Positions 22,028 to 29,704 of a stretch of 64,000 bases of DNA are shown here, piece by piece. The notes beneath the pieces are model-generated. The model made no database searches and had not been told where the DNA came from. It worked only from the letters and a program-made list of their open reading frames with translations. Where the stretch lies: positions 124,001-188,000 of the forward strand of contig NZ_KB905381.1 in assembly GCF_000379465.1 (NCBI RefSeq), in the 5' to 3' direction. Every line of letters starts with the position of its first letter. The first letter of the stretch is position 1. The translations under genes and the position numbers were made by a program. The stretch comes from Sciscionella marina DSM 45152 (lineage in GTDB: Bacteria; Actinomycetota; Actinomycetes; Mycobacteriales; Pseudonocardiaceae).

Positions 22028-23202
22028 GTATCGAGGAACTGCGGGCGCGGATCGAGGAGTTCCTCGCCACACACGATCCCGCTCGCACCGAACGGCTGGC
22101 ATTCCTGCGCGCCCGCTACGATGCCGGTCTGGCCTGGATCGCGTTTCCCGAAGGGCACGGCGGGCTCGGACTGCCTCAGGTCTGGCAGCGGGAAGCCGAG
22201 GAACTGTTCGCGGCCGCGGGCGCCCCGGACAACGAACCGGAACGCAACGGGATCGGGCTCGGTATGGCCGCGCCGACCATTCTCGCGTTCGGCACCGAGG
22301 AACAGAAACGCCGTTTCCTCCGTCCACTGTGGACCGGCGAGGAGATCTGGTGCCAGCTGTTCAGCGAACCGGGAGCGGGCTCGGATCTGGCCGCGCTGGC
22401 TACCCGCGCGGTGCGGGACGGTGCGGACTGGGTGGTCAACGGGCAGAAGGTGTGGACCTCGAGCGGGCATCTGGCCCGGTTCGCGATCCTGGTCGCGCGC
22501 ACCGATCCGGACGTGCCCAAACACCGTGGCATGACGTATTTCCTCTGCGATATGACCGATCCCGGGGTGGATGTGCGGCCGCTGCGCCAGATCACCGGGG
22601 AAGCGGAGTTCAACGAGGTCTTCCTCAACCAGGTGCGCATCCCGGACAGTCAGCGCCTCGGCGAGGTCGGGCAGGGCTGGCAGGTGGCCACCGCGACCCT
22701 GAACAACGAACGGGTGGCCATCGGGGCGCACGCCGCACCGCGCGAGGGCGGCATGGCCGGGGTGGTCGCGCGGACCTGGCGCGAGCATCCCGCGGGGCGT
22801 ACCCCGGAACGGCACGACCGGCTGCTGCGGCTGTGGGTGGAGGCCGAGGTCGCCCGCCTCACCGGGGAACGGCTGCGGCAGAAACTCGCCCAGGGGCAGC
22901 CCGGCCCGGAAGGTGCGGCGATGAAACTCTCCTTCGCCCGGCTGAACCAGCAACTGTCCGGGCTCGAGCTCGAACTCCTCGGCGAGCAGGGGCTGCGCTA
23001 CTCGGACTGGACCATGGTGCGGCCCGACCGGGTCGATTTCACCGGACGCGACGCCGGTTACCGGTATCTGCGCGCCAAGGGCAACTCCATCGAGGGCGGC
23101 ACCTCCGAGATCCTGCGCAACATTCTGGCCGAGCGGGTACTCGGACTGCCCGCCGAACCCCGCGTGGACAAGGACGTGCCCTGGAAGGACGGAGCGAAAT
23201 GA
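22024..23202 (+). CDS. Acyl-CoA dehydrogenase (FadE type, probable catalytic subunit)
   Basis: A 392-residue acyl-CoA dehydrogenase. It has WIAFPEGHGGLGLPQVWQRE, QLFSEPGAGSDLAALATRAV (flavin loop), GQKVWTSSGHLARFAILVAR and the C-terminal AKGNSIEGGTSEILRNILAE carrying the usual EGTSEI-like element. In mycobacterial steroid catabolism, adjacent FadE genes encode alpha2-beta2 heterotetramers in which one subunit has the catalytic base and the other does not. The next gene lacks this element, so the two likely form such a complex. ATGA overlaps exist at both ends. The substrate is probably a branched or cyclic acyl-CoA. Confidence 0.9.
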   Translation: MSIEELRARIEEFLATHDPARTERLAFLRARYDAGLAWIAFPEGHGGLGLPQVWQREAEELFAAAGAPDNEPERNGIGLGMAAPTILAFGTEEQKRRFLRPLWTGEEIWCQLFSEPGAGSDLAALATRAVRDGADWVVNGQKVWTSSGHLARFAILVARTDPDVPKHRGMTYFLCDMTDPGVDVRPLRQITGEAEFNEVFLNQVRIPDSQRLGEVGQGWQVATATLNNERVAIGAHAAPREGGMAGVVARTWREHPAGRTPERHDRLLRLWVEAEVARLTGERLRQKLAQGQPGPEGAAMKLSFARLNQQLSGLELELLGEQGLRYSDWTMVRPDRVDFTGRDAGYRYLRAKGNSIEGGTSEILRNILAERVLGLPAEPRVDKDVPWKDGAK

Positions 23203-24314
23203 GCGAGCTCGACCTGCTCTACACCGACATCGAGGAGGATTTGCGAGCCACCGTGCGGGATGCGCTCGCGGATCGATGCGACACCGCCGCGGTGACCGCC
23301 GTGTACGACGGTGACCGCTCGCTGGTCGGTAGCCTGTGGAAGACGCTCGCGGTAGATCTCGGCCTCGCCGGGCTACTCGTGCCGGAGAACCAGGGCGGGG
23401 CCGGTGCCACCGCGCGCGAGGCCGCCGTGGTGCTCGAGGAACTGGGCCACACCGTCGCCCCGGTGCCGTTCCTGACCAGCGCCGTGCTCGCGACCACCGC
23501 CCTGCGCGCCACCGACCGGGAGGCGGGTACCGAACTGCTCACCGACCTGGCCGCGGGGGAATGCACCGCGGCGCTCACCGTGCCCCTGTCCACCGCCCCG
23601 GATACGGAGCTCCCCGCGGTGCGTGCCGAGGGCGGGCGGCTCACCGGCACCGTCACCAGTGTCGCCGGTGCCCTCGAAGCCGAGGTGCTGCTGGTGCCGG
23701 CCACCACCGAGCACGGCCCGGCCCTGTTCGCCGTGGCCGCGGGCGAAGCCGGCAGGGAACCGGTCATCTCCCTGGACATGACCCGGCAGCTGGCCGATGT
23801 CACCCTGCGGGGCACCCCGGGGACACTCGTGCTCACTGAGGCCGAACCCGCCATGCGCCGCGCGCTGCGGACCACGACCGCGCTGTTGGCCGCCGAACAG
23901 GTCGGCATCGCCCGCTGGTGTCTCGAGGAAACCGTGGCCTATCTCAAGCAGCGCACCCAGTTCGGCCGGATCGTGGGCGGATTCCAGGCACTCAAACACC
24001 GCCTCGCCGACCTCGCCGCCGGAATCGACGGCGCCACCAGCGCCGCCCGCTACGCCGCCGCGACCCTCGCCGCAGAGGACCTCGACAGCGAGACCGCGGC
24101 CGCCATCGCCCAAGCCTACTGCGGTGAACTCGCCGTAACCGCCGCCGAGGAAGCCATCCAGCTCCACGGCGGTATCGGCATGACCTGGGAACACCCCACC
24201 CACCTCTACCTCAAACGAGCCAAAGCCGACCAGCTCGCTTTCGGCACCCCCGGACACCAGCGGACGAAGCTCGCCGAACTGATCGACCTACCGGGACCGC
24301 TGAGCCACGCATGA
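23199..24314 (+). CDS. Acyl-CoA dehydrogenase (FadE type, probable partner subunit)
   Basis: A 371-residue acyl-CoA dehydrogenase-like protein, shorter and more Ala-rich than its neighbour. The N-terminal half is FadE-like (AVVLEELGHTVAPVPFLTSA) and the C-terminal half has YLKQRTQFGRIVGGFQALKH then RLADLAAGIDGA and EEAIQLHGGIGMTWEHPTHL. The C-terminus (KRAKADQLAFGTPGHQRTKL) lacks the EGTSEI element, as in the non-catalytic subunit of mycobacterial FadE heteromers. ATG 23199 overlaps the previous stop (ATGA). It is the last gene of the operon; the sequence downstream is decayed and no clear terminator was found. Confidence 0.88.
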   Translation: MSELDLLYTDIEEDLRATVRDALADRCDTAAVTAVYDGDRSLVGSLWKTLAVDLGLAGLLVPENQGGAGATAREAAVVLEELGHTVAPVPFLTSAVLATTALRATDREAGTELLTDLAAGECTAALTVPLSTAPDTELPAVRAEGGRLTGTVTSVAGALEAEVLLVPATTEHGPALFAVAAGEAGREPVISLDMTRQLADVTLRGTPGTLVLTEAEPAMRRALRTTTALLAAEQVGIARWCLEETVAYLKQRTQFGRIVGGFQALKHRLADLAAGIDGATSAARYAAATLAAEDLDSETAAAIAQAYCGELAVTAAEEAIQLHGGIGMTWEHPTHLYLKRAKADQLAFGTPGHQRTKLAELIDLPGPLSHA

Positions 24315-24419
24315 CGAATTCTTTGCTTTCATGCCGCAATGGCACTGGCCCGGCCCGGCGGATGAACCGGGCGCGGGGAGAGTAGCCGAGCCCGCCGACG
24401 GGAAGGACCCACGAGCCAG

Positions 24420-24932
24420 GACAGATCGGCGCCGACAGAAACGAGAGTAGAGCAGCACTGCCCACCAGGTAGTAGCCGGTGAGGTTGATCGCGGTCCAGA
24501 GCACCGGCAGGTCGGCAGGAACAGGGCGATGTTCCGGAATGTCGCGAGCAGGTCACCGCTGCGAGCACGGCGACGGCGGTCGAGCGGATTCTGCCGTTCG
24601 CGGAGAAGGCACCGAACATGGTGAGGAACGCGCCGTAGGGCCATCGGCACCGGCAGGAACGAGACCGGCCAACAGCGCGAGGATCAGCAGGCCGCTGATG
24701 GCCGGGGACTGGACGGTGCGGAAGCCGATCGCGTTGCTGTTCGGCGCCGCGCCGCCGACCACGAGCCGAGACAGGTGTCGGTGAGAGTGACCCGGGCAGG
24801 GGATGTTTCGGGCAGATAGCGGGAATAGCCGGAAACACACGGAGCCCAGGTGACCTGCCAGGCTATGCAGACCGAGATCGCCTGAATCACGGTGCTGAGC
24901 GAGGGGCTTCCGCTGATGAGGCCGGAGATCAC
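24420..24932 (-). pseudogene. NCS1 cytosine/purine permease remnant
   Basis: Pieces in at least three minus frames add up to the C-terminal half of an NCS1 permease. They are VIQAISVCIAWQVTWAPCVS with GYSRYLPETSPARVTLTDTC, then PNSNAIGFRTVQSPAISGLL, YGAFLTMFGAFSANGRIRST, and finally VLWTAINLTGYYLVGSAALL. The order and motifs match the intact permease at 31180-32631 (WQLAYAPYVSDYSRYLPVKT and LVPWTAVNLVDYYLIRHGDY). The N-terminal half is absent and several frameshifts are present, so it is dead. Sequence is far from identical, so it is not a recent duplicate of that gene. Nothing is recognised between 24933 and 25137. Confidence 0.6.
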
Positions 24933-25137
24933 CGCGATGACCCGGCCGCTGGCCGATACCGCCGCGACGCCAACGCCACCCGGGACGATGTCACCCTGTC
25001 CTATATGGACGAGGTCGGCTTCGACGTGGCTACGACGGGATCGGTTTCGATCCCGGTGCCCGACTGTGCCGCGGTTCCGGGCACGGTACCGTCATAGCCG
25101 CCGTTTTCCCGCTGCACGAACCGGGAGCGAGCCGGTC

Positions 25138-25720
25138 ATGACGAACGAGATCCGCCTGTTTCTCGCCGACGATCACTCGTTCGTCCGGGCCGGACTGCGG
25201 GCGCTGCTCGAGGCAGAGGACGACTTCGGCCGTCGCGGAGGCGGACATGGCAGACCAAGCCGTCGACCTGGCCGCGTCCCGAGCGATGGATGTCGTCCTC
25301 ATGGATCTGCGGTTCGGCGGTGCCCGCGATGGCAGCGAGGCGACGGCCGCCATCGCCGCTAACGCGGACGCGCCCCCGCTTTCTCGTGTTGACCATCTAC
25401 GACACCGATGCCGGTATCCTCGCCGCCATCGAAGCGGGCGCGACCGGATATCTGCTCGAGGACGCTCCACCCGGGGAACTCGTCGCGGCGATCCGTGCGG
25501 CCGCGGCCGGGCGCACCACTCTCGTCCGAGTGTGGCCGACGTCTCGTGCAGCGGACCAGGCACCGGATGACCGCCTTGTCGCCCAGGAACTCGAAGTACT
25601 GCGCCTGCTCGCCGCCGGGCGCTCCGACGCCGAGTTCAGCCGGGAACTGTTCCTGAGCCGGCCACCATGAAAACCCACCTGATGCACATTTGCGCGAAAC
25701 TCGGCTGGGTTCCCGTACTG
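25138..25720 (+). pseudogene. NarL/FixJ-type response regulator, multiply frameshifted
   Basis: From ATG 25138 the reading NEIRLFLADDHSFVRAGLRA with LLEAEDDF gives the start of a receiver domain. After a frameshift near 25225 it continues MDVVLMDLRFGGARDGSEAT, including the phospho-acceptor DLR context. After another near 25375 it reads FLVLTIYDTDAGILAAIEAG with ATGYLLEDAPPGELVAAIRA. The LuxR helix-turn-helix follows (ELEVLRLLAAGRSDAEFSRE) and is finished in yet another frame as TMKTHLMHICAKLGW. At least three indels break it. No histidine kinase gene remains nearby. The region 25721-25940 shows nothing else. Confidence 0.7.
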
Positions 25721-25940
25721 CGGCGCTGGCTGCCGCCGCACGTGCCCAAGGACTCGTTCACACCTGAACTTCCTATCGGAGTGATAGCCGTCATCGCCCC
25801 GGGCACGGCTTGACACCAGGGAAAGCGTCCAGGAATCTGGCCGCAAGGAATTTCGCGAACCGATAAAGTTCCGGAAAATCACGGTATTTTCCCGTGCCTG
25901 GCGAACGAAATGGTCCTCGTCGACGAGTGGAGCCGATTGC

Positions 25941-26786
25941 ATGGTGTCGAATCCGTCCGAGTCGCCGGTCCATGATTCGGATCAGCCCCTGGCACCGGAG
26001 GATGTCTGGCACGGCGAGCTTTTCCGGCTCGATGACCGCCGCTATGCGGTGCTGGGGGCGGGAAGCGGGATCGGCGAACACGTCAGCCGGACACTCGTCG
26101 CGATGGGCGCCAAGGTGCTGTGCGTCGACGTGGACGAGCGCCGAGCAGCCGCGATCGGTGAGAGCGTGGGAATGCCTTCGGTCGTGGCGGATGTGACCCG
26201 CAGGGACGGCATCGTCCGGGTCCGTGACCGGGTGGAGTCGAGCTTCGGGAACCTGGACGGCTATGTCGACGTGATCGGGCGGATGCGGCGCAAACGGTTC
26301 GACGCGTTCACGCTCTCGGACTGGGAAGAGGAGTTCCGGATCAATCTGCGCCACGCCTTCCTGTCCGCCCGGGAACTGGCGCCGATCGTGGCGCGCACCG
26401 ACAACGGCGCCATCGTGTATGTGTCGAGCAGCATGGGCGCGCACGCCGGACGGACCGCGCCCGGTTACGGTCCCGCGAAGGCCGCGCTGGAGAACTGGGT
26501 GAAACAGCTTGCCGCCGAATACGGCCCCATGGGCACTCGGGTGAACGCCGTAGCACCGGGGCTGTTCCTGTCCCCGAGGGTCGTCTCGAACGCCCAGGCC
26601 CAGCAGCGGCTGCCCCGATTCGCGGCGAAGACCTTCCTCGGCCGCCTCGGGCAACCCCACGAAATCGCGGCCACCATCGGATTTCTGCTCACCCCGGCCG
26701 CGGGGTACATCACCGGGGTCAGCATTCCGGTCGAAGGCGGCGCACGCTTGACCGACTCCACCGGGCTGGACGAGTTCGCGGACTGA
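25941..26786 (+). CDS. Short-chain dehydrogenase/reductase
   Basis: A 281-residue classical-type SDR. The nucleotide motif is VLGAGSGIGEHVSRTLVAMG, followed by an acidic residue at the end of strand 2 (LCVDVDERRAAAI) that favours NAD(H). The active site shows Ser in VYVSSSMGAHAGRTAP and YGPAKAALENWVKQLAAEYG (YxxxK). VNAVAPGLFLSPRVV and the C-terminal AAGYITGVSIPVEGGARL are standard. The NNAG position reads VDVIGRM, an unusual departure. A roughly 30-residue N-terminal extension precedes the Rossmann fold. The truncated MFS gene follows after 4 nt, so the two were an operon. Substrate is unknown; no link to the upstream acyl-CoA operon can be shown. Confidence 0.85.
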   Translation: MVSNPSESPVHDSDQPLAPEDVWHGELFRLDDRRYAVLGAGSGIGEHVSRTLVAMGAKVLCVDVDERRAAAIGESVGMPSVVADVTRRDGIVRVRDRVESSFGNLDGYVDVIGRMRRKRFDAFTLSDWEEEFRINLRHAFLSARELAPIVARTDNGAIVYVSSSMGAHAGRTAPGYGPAKAALENWVKQLAAEYGPMGTRVNAVAPGLFLSPRVVSNAQAQQRLPRFAAKTFLGRLGQPHEIAATIGFLLTPAAGYITGVSIPVEGGARLTDSTGLDEFAD

Positions 26787-26790
26787 CCGG

Positions 26791-27285
26791 ATGCGGATCA
26801 ACTACCGGTGGACCGTGGTAGGCGGGCTGACCTGCCTGCTGGCCGCGGCCAACGCCGCCGATCGCGGCGTGTTCGGCATCGTGGCACCGCAGCGGCAACG
26901 TATCTACGGCCTGGTACCCACCGAGATCGGGTTGATCAGCAGCGCCTTCGGTATCGGTTTCGCCACCTGCCAGCTGTTGTTCTCCGGCGCGATCGTGCGG
27001 CGCTTGGGAGCGAAGACGACGATGGTGGGTTCCGTCGTGCTGTGGTCGATCATGCTCGGCCTGACCGCGGCGTCCAGTTCGGTGATCTCGTTCTTCCTCA
27101 CCCGGTTCCTGTTCGGGATCAGCGAAAGCCCGAACTGGCCCGCGACCCAGTCGTTGCTGAGCAACTGGTTCCCCACCCGGGACACGCAGCGTTCGTTCAA
27201 CCTCGCCTGGTCCGGACTTCCGCAGGGCGGCATTCTCGGCCCGCCATTGGCGGTGGCGCTCATTGCCGCGTTGGGTTGGCGTGGC
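26791..27285 (+). pseudogene. MFS transporter (ACS family), N-terminal half only
   Basis: ATG 26791 starts an anion:cation-symporter-type permease: RWTVVGGLTCLLAAANAADR, FGIVAPQRQRIYGLVPTEIG, then GFATCQLLFSGAIVRRLGAK and ISESPNWPATQSLLSNWFPT, the usual helix 1-5 landmarks. After ALIAALGWRG near 27285 the reading leaves the family, and the frame ends at 27357 with Pro/Arg-rich nonsense. About 165 of about 430 residues remain. It begins 4 nt after the SDR. The break point coincides with the start of a LysR C-terminal remnant in a different frame, so a deletion joined the two genes. Confidence 0.75.
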
Positions 27286-27469
27286 CTGCCACTTGCCCCT
27301 GGCCTCGGTGGTACACAGTGCCCACGACCCACACGTGGTGTTCGTGCCGATCGATGAACCAGTGCCCGATGTCGATCTGCGGATGGTATGGCGACGCCAC
27401 GGACCCGGTCCCGCACTCCGGGCGGTGCCGGCACAGGCGCGGCAGCTCGACAAGCGGGGGAACGGTTGA
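27285..27469 (+). pseudogene. LysR-type regulator, C-terminal remnant
   Basis: The + frame ending at the TGA of 27467-27469 reads PLASVVHSAHDPHVVFVPID then EPVPDVDLRMVWRRHGPGPA and LRAVPAQARQLDKRGNG. This fits the last 50-60 residues of a LysR substrate-binding domain, where VxxxPLxxPxPxxxLxLxWRR-xxxSPALRAFL is typical. Its DNA-binding N-terminus and most of the effector domain are missing. The 5' boundary is the junction with the truncated MFS gene. Whether it once regulated the GMC operon downstream cannot be told, since LysR genes are usually divergent from their targets. Confidence 0.55.
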
Positions 27470-27540
27470 CCGCACGGTCGTGTCCATCAGCGAGCCGCCC
27501 GAATCTCGCGGTCTGGACCGCATCCTCCGTTGTGCGTTTG

Positions 27541-27576
27541 CTCAACGACGGTTGAGTCGGTTGTGGCTGTTGAGTC
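27541..27576. promoter_or_regulatory. Repeated GTTGAG half-sites upstream of the GMC operon
   Basis: CTCAACGACGGTTGAG (27541-27556) is an inverted repeat with 6-bp arms and a 4-nt centre. A further direct copy GTTGAGTC (27569-27576) repeats GTTGAGTC at 27551-27558 with an 18-nt period, close to two helical turns. The cluster lies 70-105 nt before the GTG of the GMC gene. A likely operator for the operon regulator; PucR at the other end of the operon is a candidate. Confidence 0.4.
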
Positions 27577-27645
27577 ATAGCGCGACGCAGACCTGCTCGA
27601 CCATCCTGGGCTCGCACCGAACCGAACTGATCGGGAGATCGACTG

Positions 27646-29274
27646 GTGAATATTCGTCAAGCTCCCCAGGACACGGATGTCCTGATCGTGGGCGCCGGTC
27701 CCGCTGGCGGAGTAGCCGCCCTCGAACTGGCCACCCGAGGGTTCCGCGTGGTCTGCCTGGAACAGGGTGATTGGACGCTCCCGGATGATTTCTCCGGTGG
27801 TAAGCCCGGGTGGGAGCTGACCAGGCTGAAGCAGTGGCACCCGAGCCCGAATGTGCGTAGTGCGGCGAGTGACTACCCGATCGACAGCGGTGATACCCCT
27901 GTCGAGCCGTTGATGTTCAACGGAGTCGGGGGAAGCACGATCATGTTCTCCGGTCACTGGGTGCGCGCGATGCCTTCGGATTTCCGGGTGCGCACTCTCG
28001 ACGGCGTGGCAGAGGACTGGCCGTTCGGCTACGCGGACCTGCGGCCGTTCTACGACGAGGTCACGCACCACATCGGTGCTTCCGGACTGGAGGGTGATCC
28101 GGCCTACCCGGACTCGCATTCCTTTCCACTGCCGCCGTTGCCGATCGGCAAGTACGGGCTGGCCGCGGCGAAGGGGATGGACAAGCTCGGCTGGCACTGG
28201 TGGCCGGCGCCCAATGCGATCGCTTCGCGCAAGTTCAAGAACCGGGACGCCTGCCTGCGCTACGGTGCCTGCGAGTCCGGTTGTCCGGTGGGGGCCAAAG
28301 CCAGTGCCGACTTCACACACTGGCGGGAGGCGATCGATGCGGGAGCGGTCCTGGTGACCGGAGCCCGGGTCCGGCAGCTGACCGTCGACAACCGGGGGCT
28401 GGTGACGGGGGCCGAGTTCATCGACCGTGACGGCACGCTGCGCTACCAAGCAGCCGAGGTCACGGTGCTGGCCGCCAATGGGGTCGGCACTCCTCGGCTG
28501 CTGCTGAACTCGACTTCCGCGCGGTTTCCCGATGGCCTGGCGAATTCCTCGGGCCTGGTGGGCAAACGGCTGATGATTCATCCCTATGCCTCGGTATATG
28601 GCAGCTACGCGGACGAACTCGAATCATGGTACGGACCGGCGGGCCAGTCGTTGCAGTCGATGCAGTTCTATGAGACCGACACGGACCGGGGTTTCGTCCG
28701 GGGCGCGAAGTGGAACCTGATGCCGACCGGCGGTCCGCTCGCACAGACCTTGTGGGAACCAGGTCAGGACTGGCGGGAGGCGTTCGGCCCAGCTTTCCAT
28801 GACCGGCTGCGGCGAAACTTCGGGCGCCGCGCCGAGTGGGGCATCACCACCGAAGACCTGCCAGAGGAACACAACGAGGTGATCCTCGATCCTTCGGCCA
28901 CGGACTCCGACGGGATCCCGGGAGTGAAGCTCGACTACACGATAGGCGCGAACACCGAGCGGATGCTCGAATTCCATGTGGAGCGAGCAGTCGAGGCGCA
29001 TCTGGCGGCCGGTGCCACGTCCGTGGAGCGTATCCCGATCGTACGGGACAGCGGCTGGCACCTGCTCGGCACCGCTCGCATGGGCTCCGACCCGGCCACC
29101 TCGGTGGTGGGCGAGCACGGCCGGACCCACGATGTTCCCAACCTGTTCATCATCGATGGCAGCGTGTTCGTGACATCGACTGGCGTCAATCCGACGGCCA
29201 CGATCATGGCGATCGCCTTGCGGGCGATGCGCCACCTTGCCGACAACCGGCTCAACCAAACCGCGGCAGTCTGA
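27646..29274 (+). CDS. GMC-family FAD oxidoreductase (large catalytic subunit)
   Basis: A 542-residue glucose-methanol-choline oxidoreductase. The N-terminal FAD motif is DVLIVGAGPAGGVAALELAT. GVGGSTIMFSGHWVRAMPSD covers the flavin-attachment area. A cysteine-rich element CLRYGACESGCPVGAKASAD is like that in gluconate/2-ketogluconate dehydrogenase and related alcohol dehydrogenases. The C-terminal active site has WHLLGTARMGSDPATSVVGE and GVNPTATIMAIALRAM (His and Asn pair). GTG 27646 has GGGAG 9 nt upstream. It starts a five-gene operon with a small subunit, an aldehyde dehydrogenase, a permease and an agmatinase-type hydrolase, so it likely oxidises a primary alcohol to the aldehyde used by the next enzyme. 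Confidence 0.88.
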   Translation: MNIRQAPQDTDVLIVGAGPAGGVAALELATRGFRVVCLEQGDWTLPDDFSGGKPGWELTRLKQWHPSPNVRSAASDYPIDSGDTPVEPLMFNGVGGSTIMFSGHWVRAMPSDFRVRTLDGVAEDWPFGYADLRPFYDEVTHHIGASGLEGDPAYPDSHSFPLPPLPIGKYGLAAAKGMDKLGWHWWPAPNAIASRKFKNRDACLRYGACESGCPVGAKASADFTHWREAIDAGAVLVTGARVRQLTVDNRGLVTGAEFIDRDGTLRYQAAEVTVLAANGVGTPRLLLNSTSARFPDGLANSSGLVGKRLMIHPYASVYGSYADELESWYGPAGQSLQSMQFYETDTDRGFVRGAKWNLMPTGGPLAQTLWEPGQDWREAFGPAFHDRLRRNFGRRAEWGITTEDLPEEHNEVILDPSATDSDGIPGVKLDYTIGANTERMLEFHVERAVEAHLAAGATSVERIPIVRDSGWHLLGTARMGSDPATSVVGEHGRTHDVPNLFIIDGSVFVTSTGVNPTATIMAIALRAMRHLADNRLNQTAAV

Positions 29275-29281
29275 GGAACCC

Positions 29282-29704
29282 ATGACACTCGATGCCGGAC
29301 AGCGGCGCGCTTTTGCCGCACTCGCCGACGTACTCATTCCCGCATCCGGACCGATGCCTTCCGCTGCCGAAGCAGGGGTTCCCGATGCCTTGGTCGACCA
29401 AGCCCTTGGCTATCGGCCGGACCTGTCCGACGCGTTCATCCGTGCACTGGCTTCGTGTTCCGGCGCCGACCCCGAGGCGGCGTTGGGGCAACTGGCTGCG
29501 GACAGCCCGGACCAGTTCGAAGCCCTCACTGTGCTGACCGCCGGTGCGTACTTTCTCAGCACCCGGGTGAAGGCGGCACTGTCCTATACCCCGCCACCAC
29601 GACCGGCCCACGAAGACACCGACACCTACGTCGACATGTTGGCGGAGGTCGTCGACCGTGGATTTCCGAACCGGTGCGACCGACCCACGAAGGATTCCCG
29701 ATGA
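29282..29704 (+). CDS. Gluconate 2-dehydrogenase subunit 3-like small subunit
   Basis: A 140-residue protein whose N-terminus, QRRAFAALADVLIPASGPMP then SAAEAGVPDALVDQAL, matches the start of gluconate 2-dehydrogenase subunit 3, the small partner of membrane-associated GMC dehydrogenases. In most homologues a Tat signal precedes this region; none is seen here, so the complex would be cytoplasmic. The C-terminal segment (FPNRCDRPTKDSR) is short. ATG 29282 lies 7 nt after the GMC stop, and the TGA overlaps the ATG of the aldehyde dehydrogenase (ATGA). Assignment rests on the N-terminal pattern and on its position after a GMC gene. Confidence 0.65.
   Translation: MTLDAGQRRAFAALADVLIPASGPMPSAAEAGVPDALVDQALGYRPDLSDAFIRALASCSGADPEAALGQLAADSPDQFEALTVLTAGAYFLSTRVKAALSYTPPPRPAHEDTDTYVDMLAEVVDRGFPNRCDRPTKDSR

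Noticed and set aside
21801-24314. An apparent 837-residue fusion of two acyl-CoA dehydrogenases
   Set aside because: Its first 460 residues are an out-of-frame reading of the genes before it. The real third dehydrogenase starts at ATG 23199, overlapping the preceding stop.
27541-27576. Start of a CRISPR array
   Set aside because: There are only three short half-sites, one of them inverted, without spacers or repeat units of 25-35 nt. An operator is a better reading. No other array-like repeats occur in the window.
27487-28581. A 364-codon minus-strand frame across the operon start
   Set aside because: It lies antisense to the GMC gene and covers its promoter; no domain could be seen.
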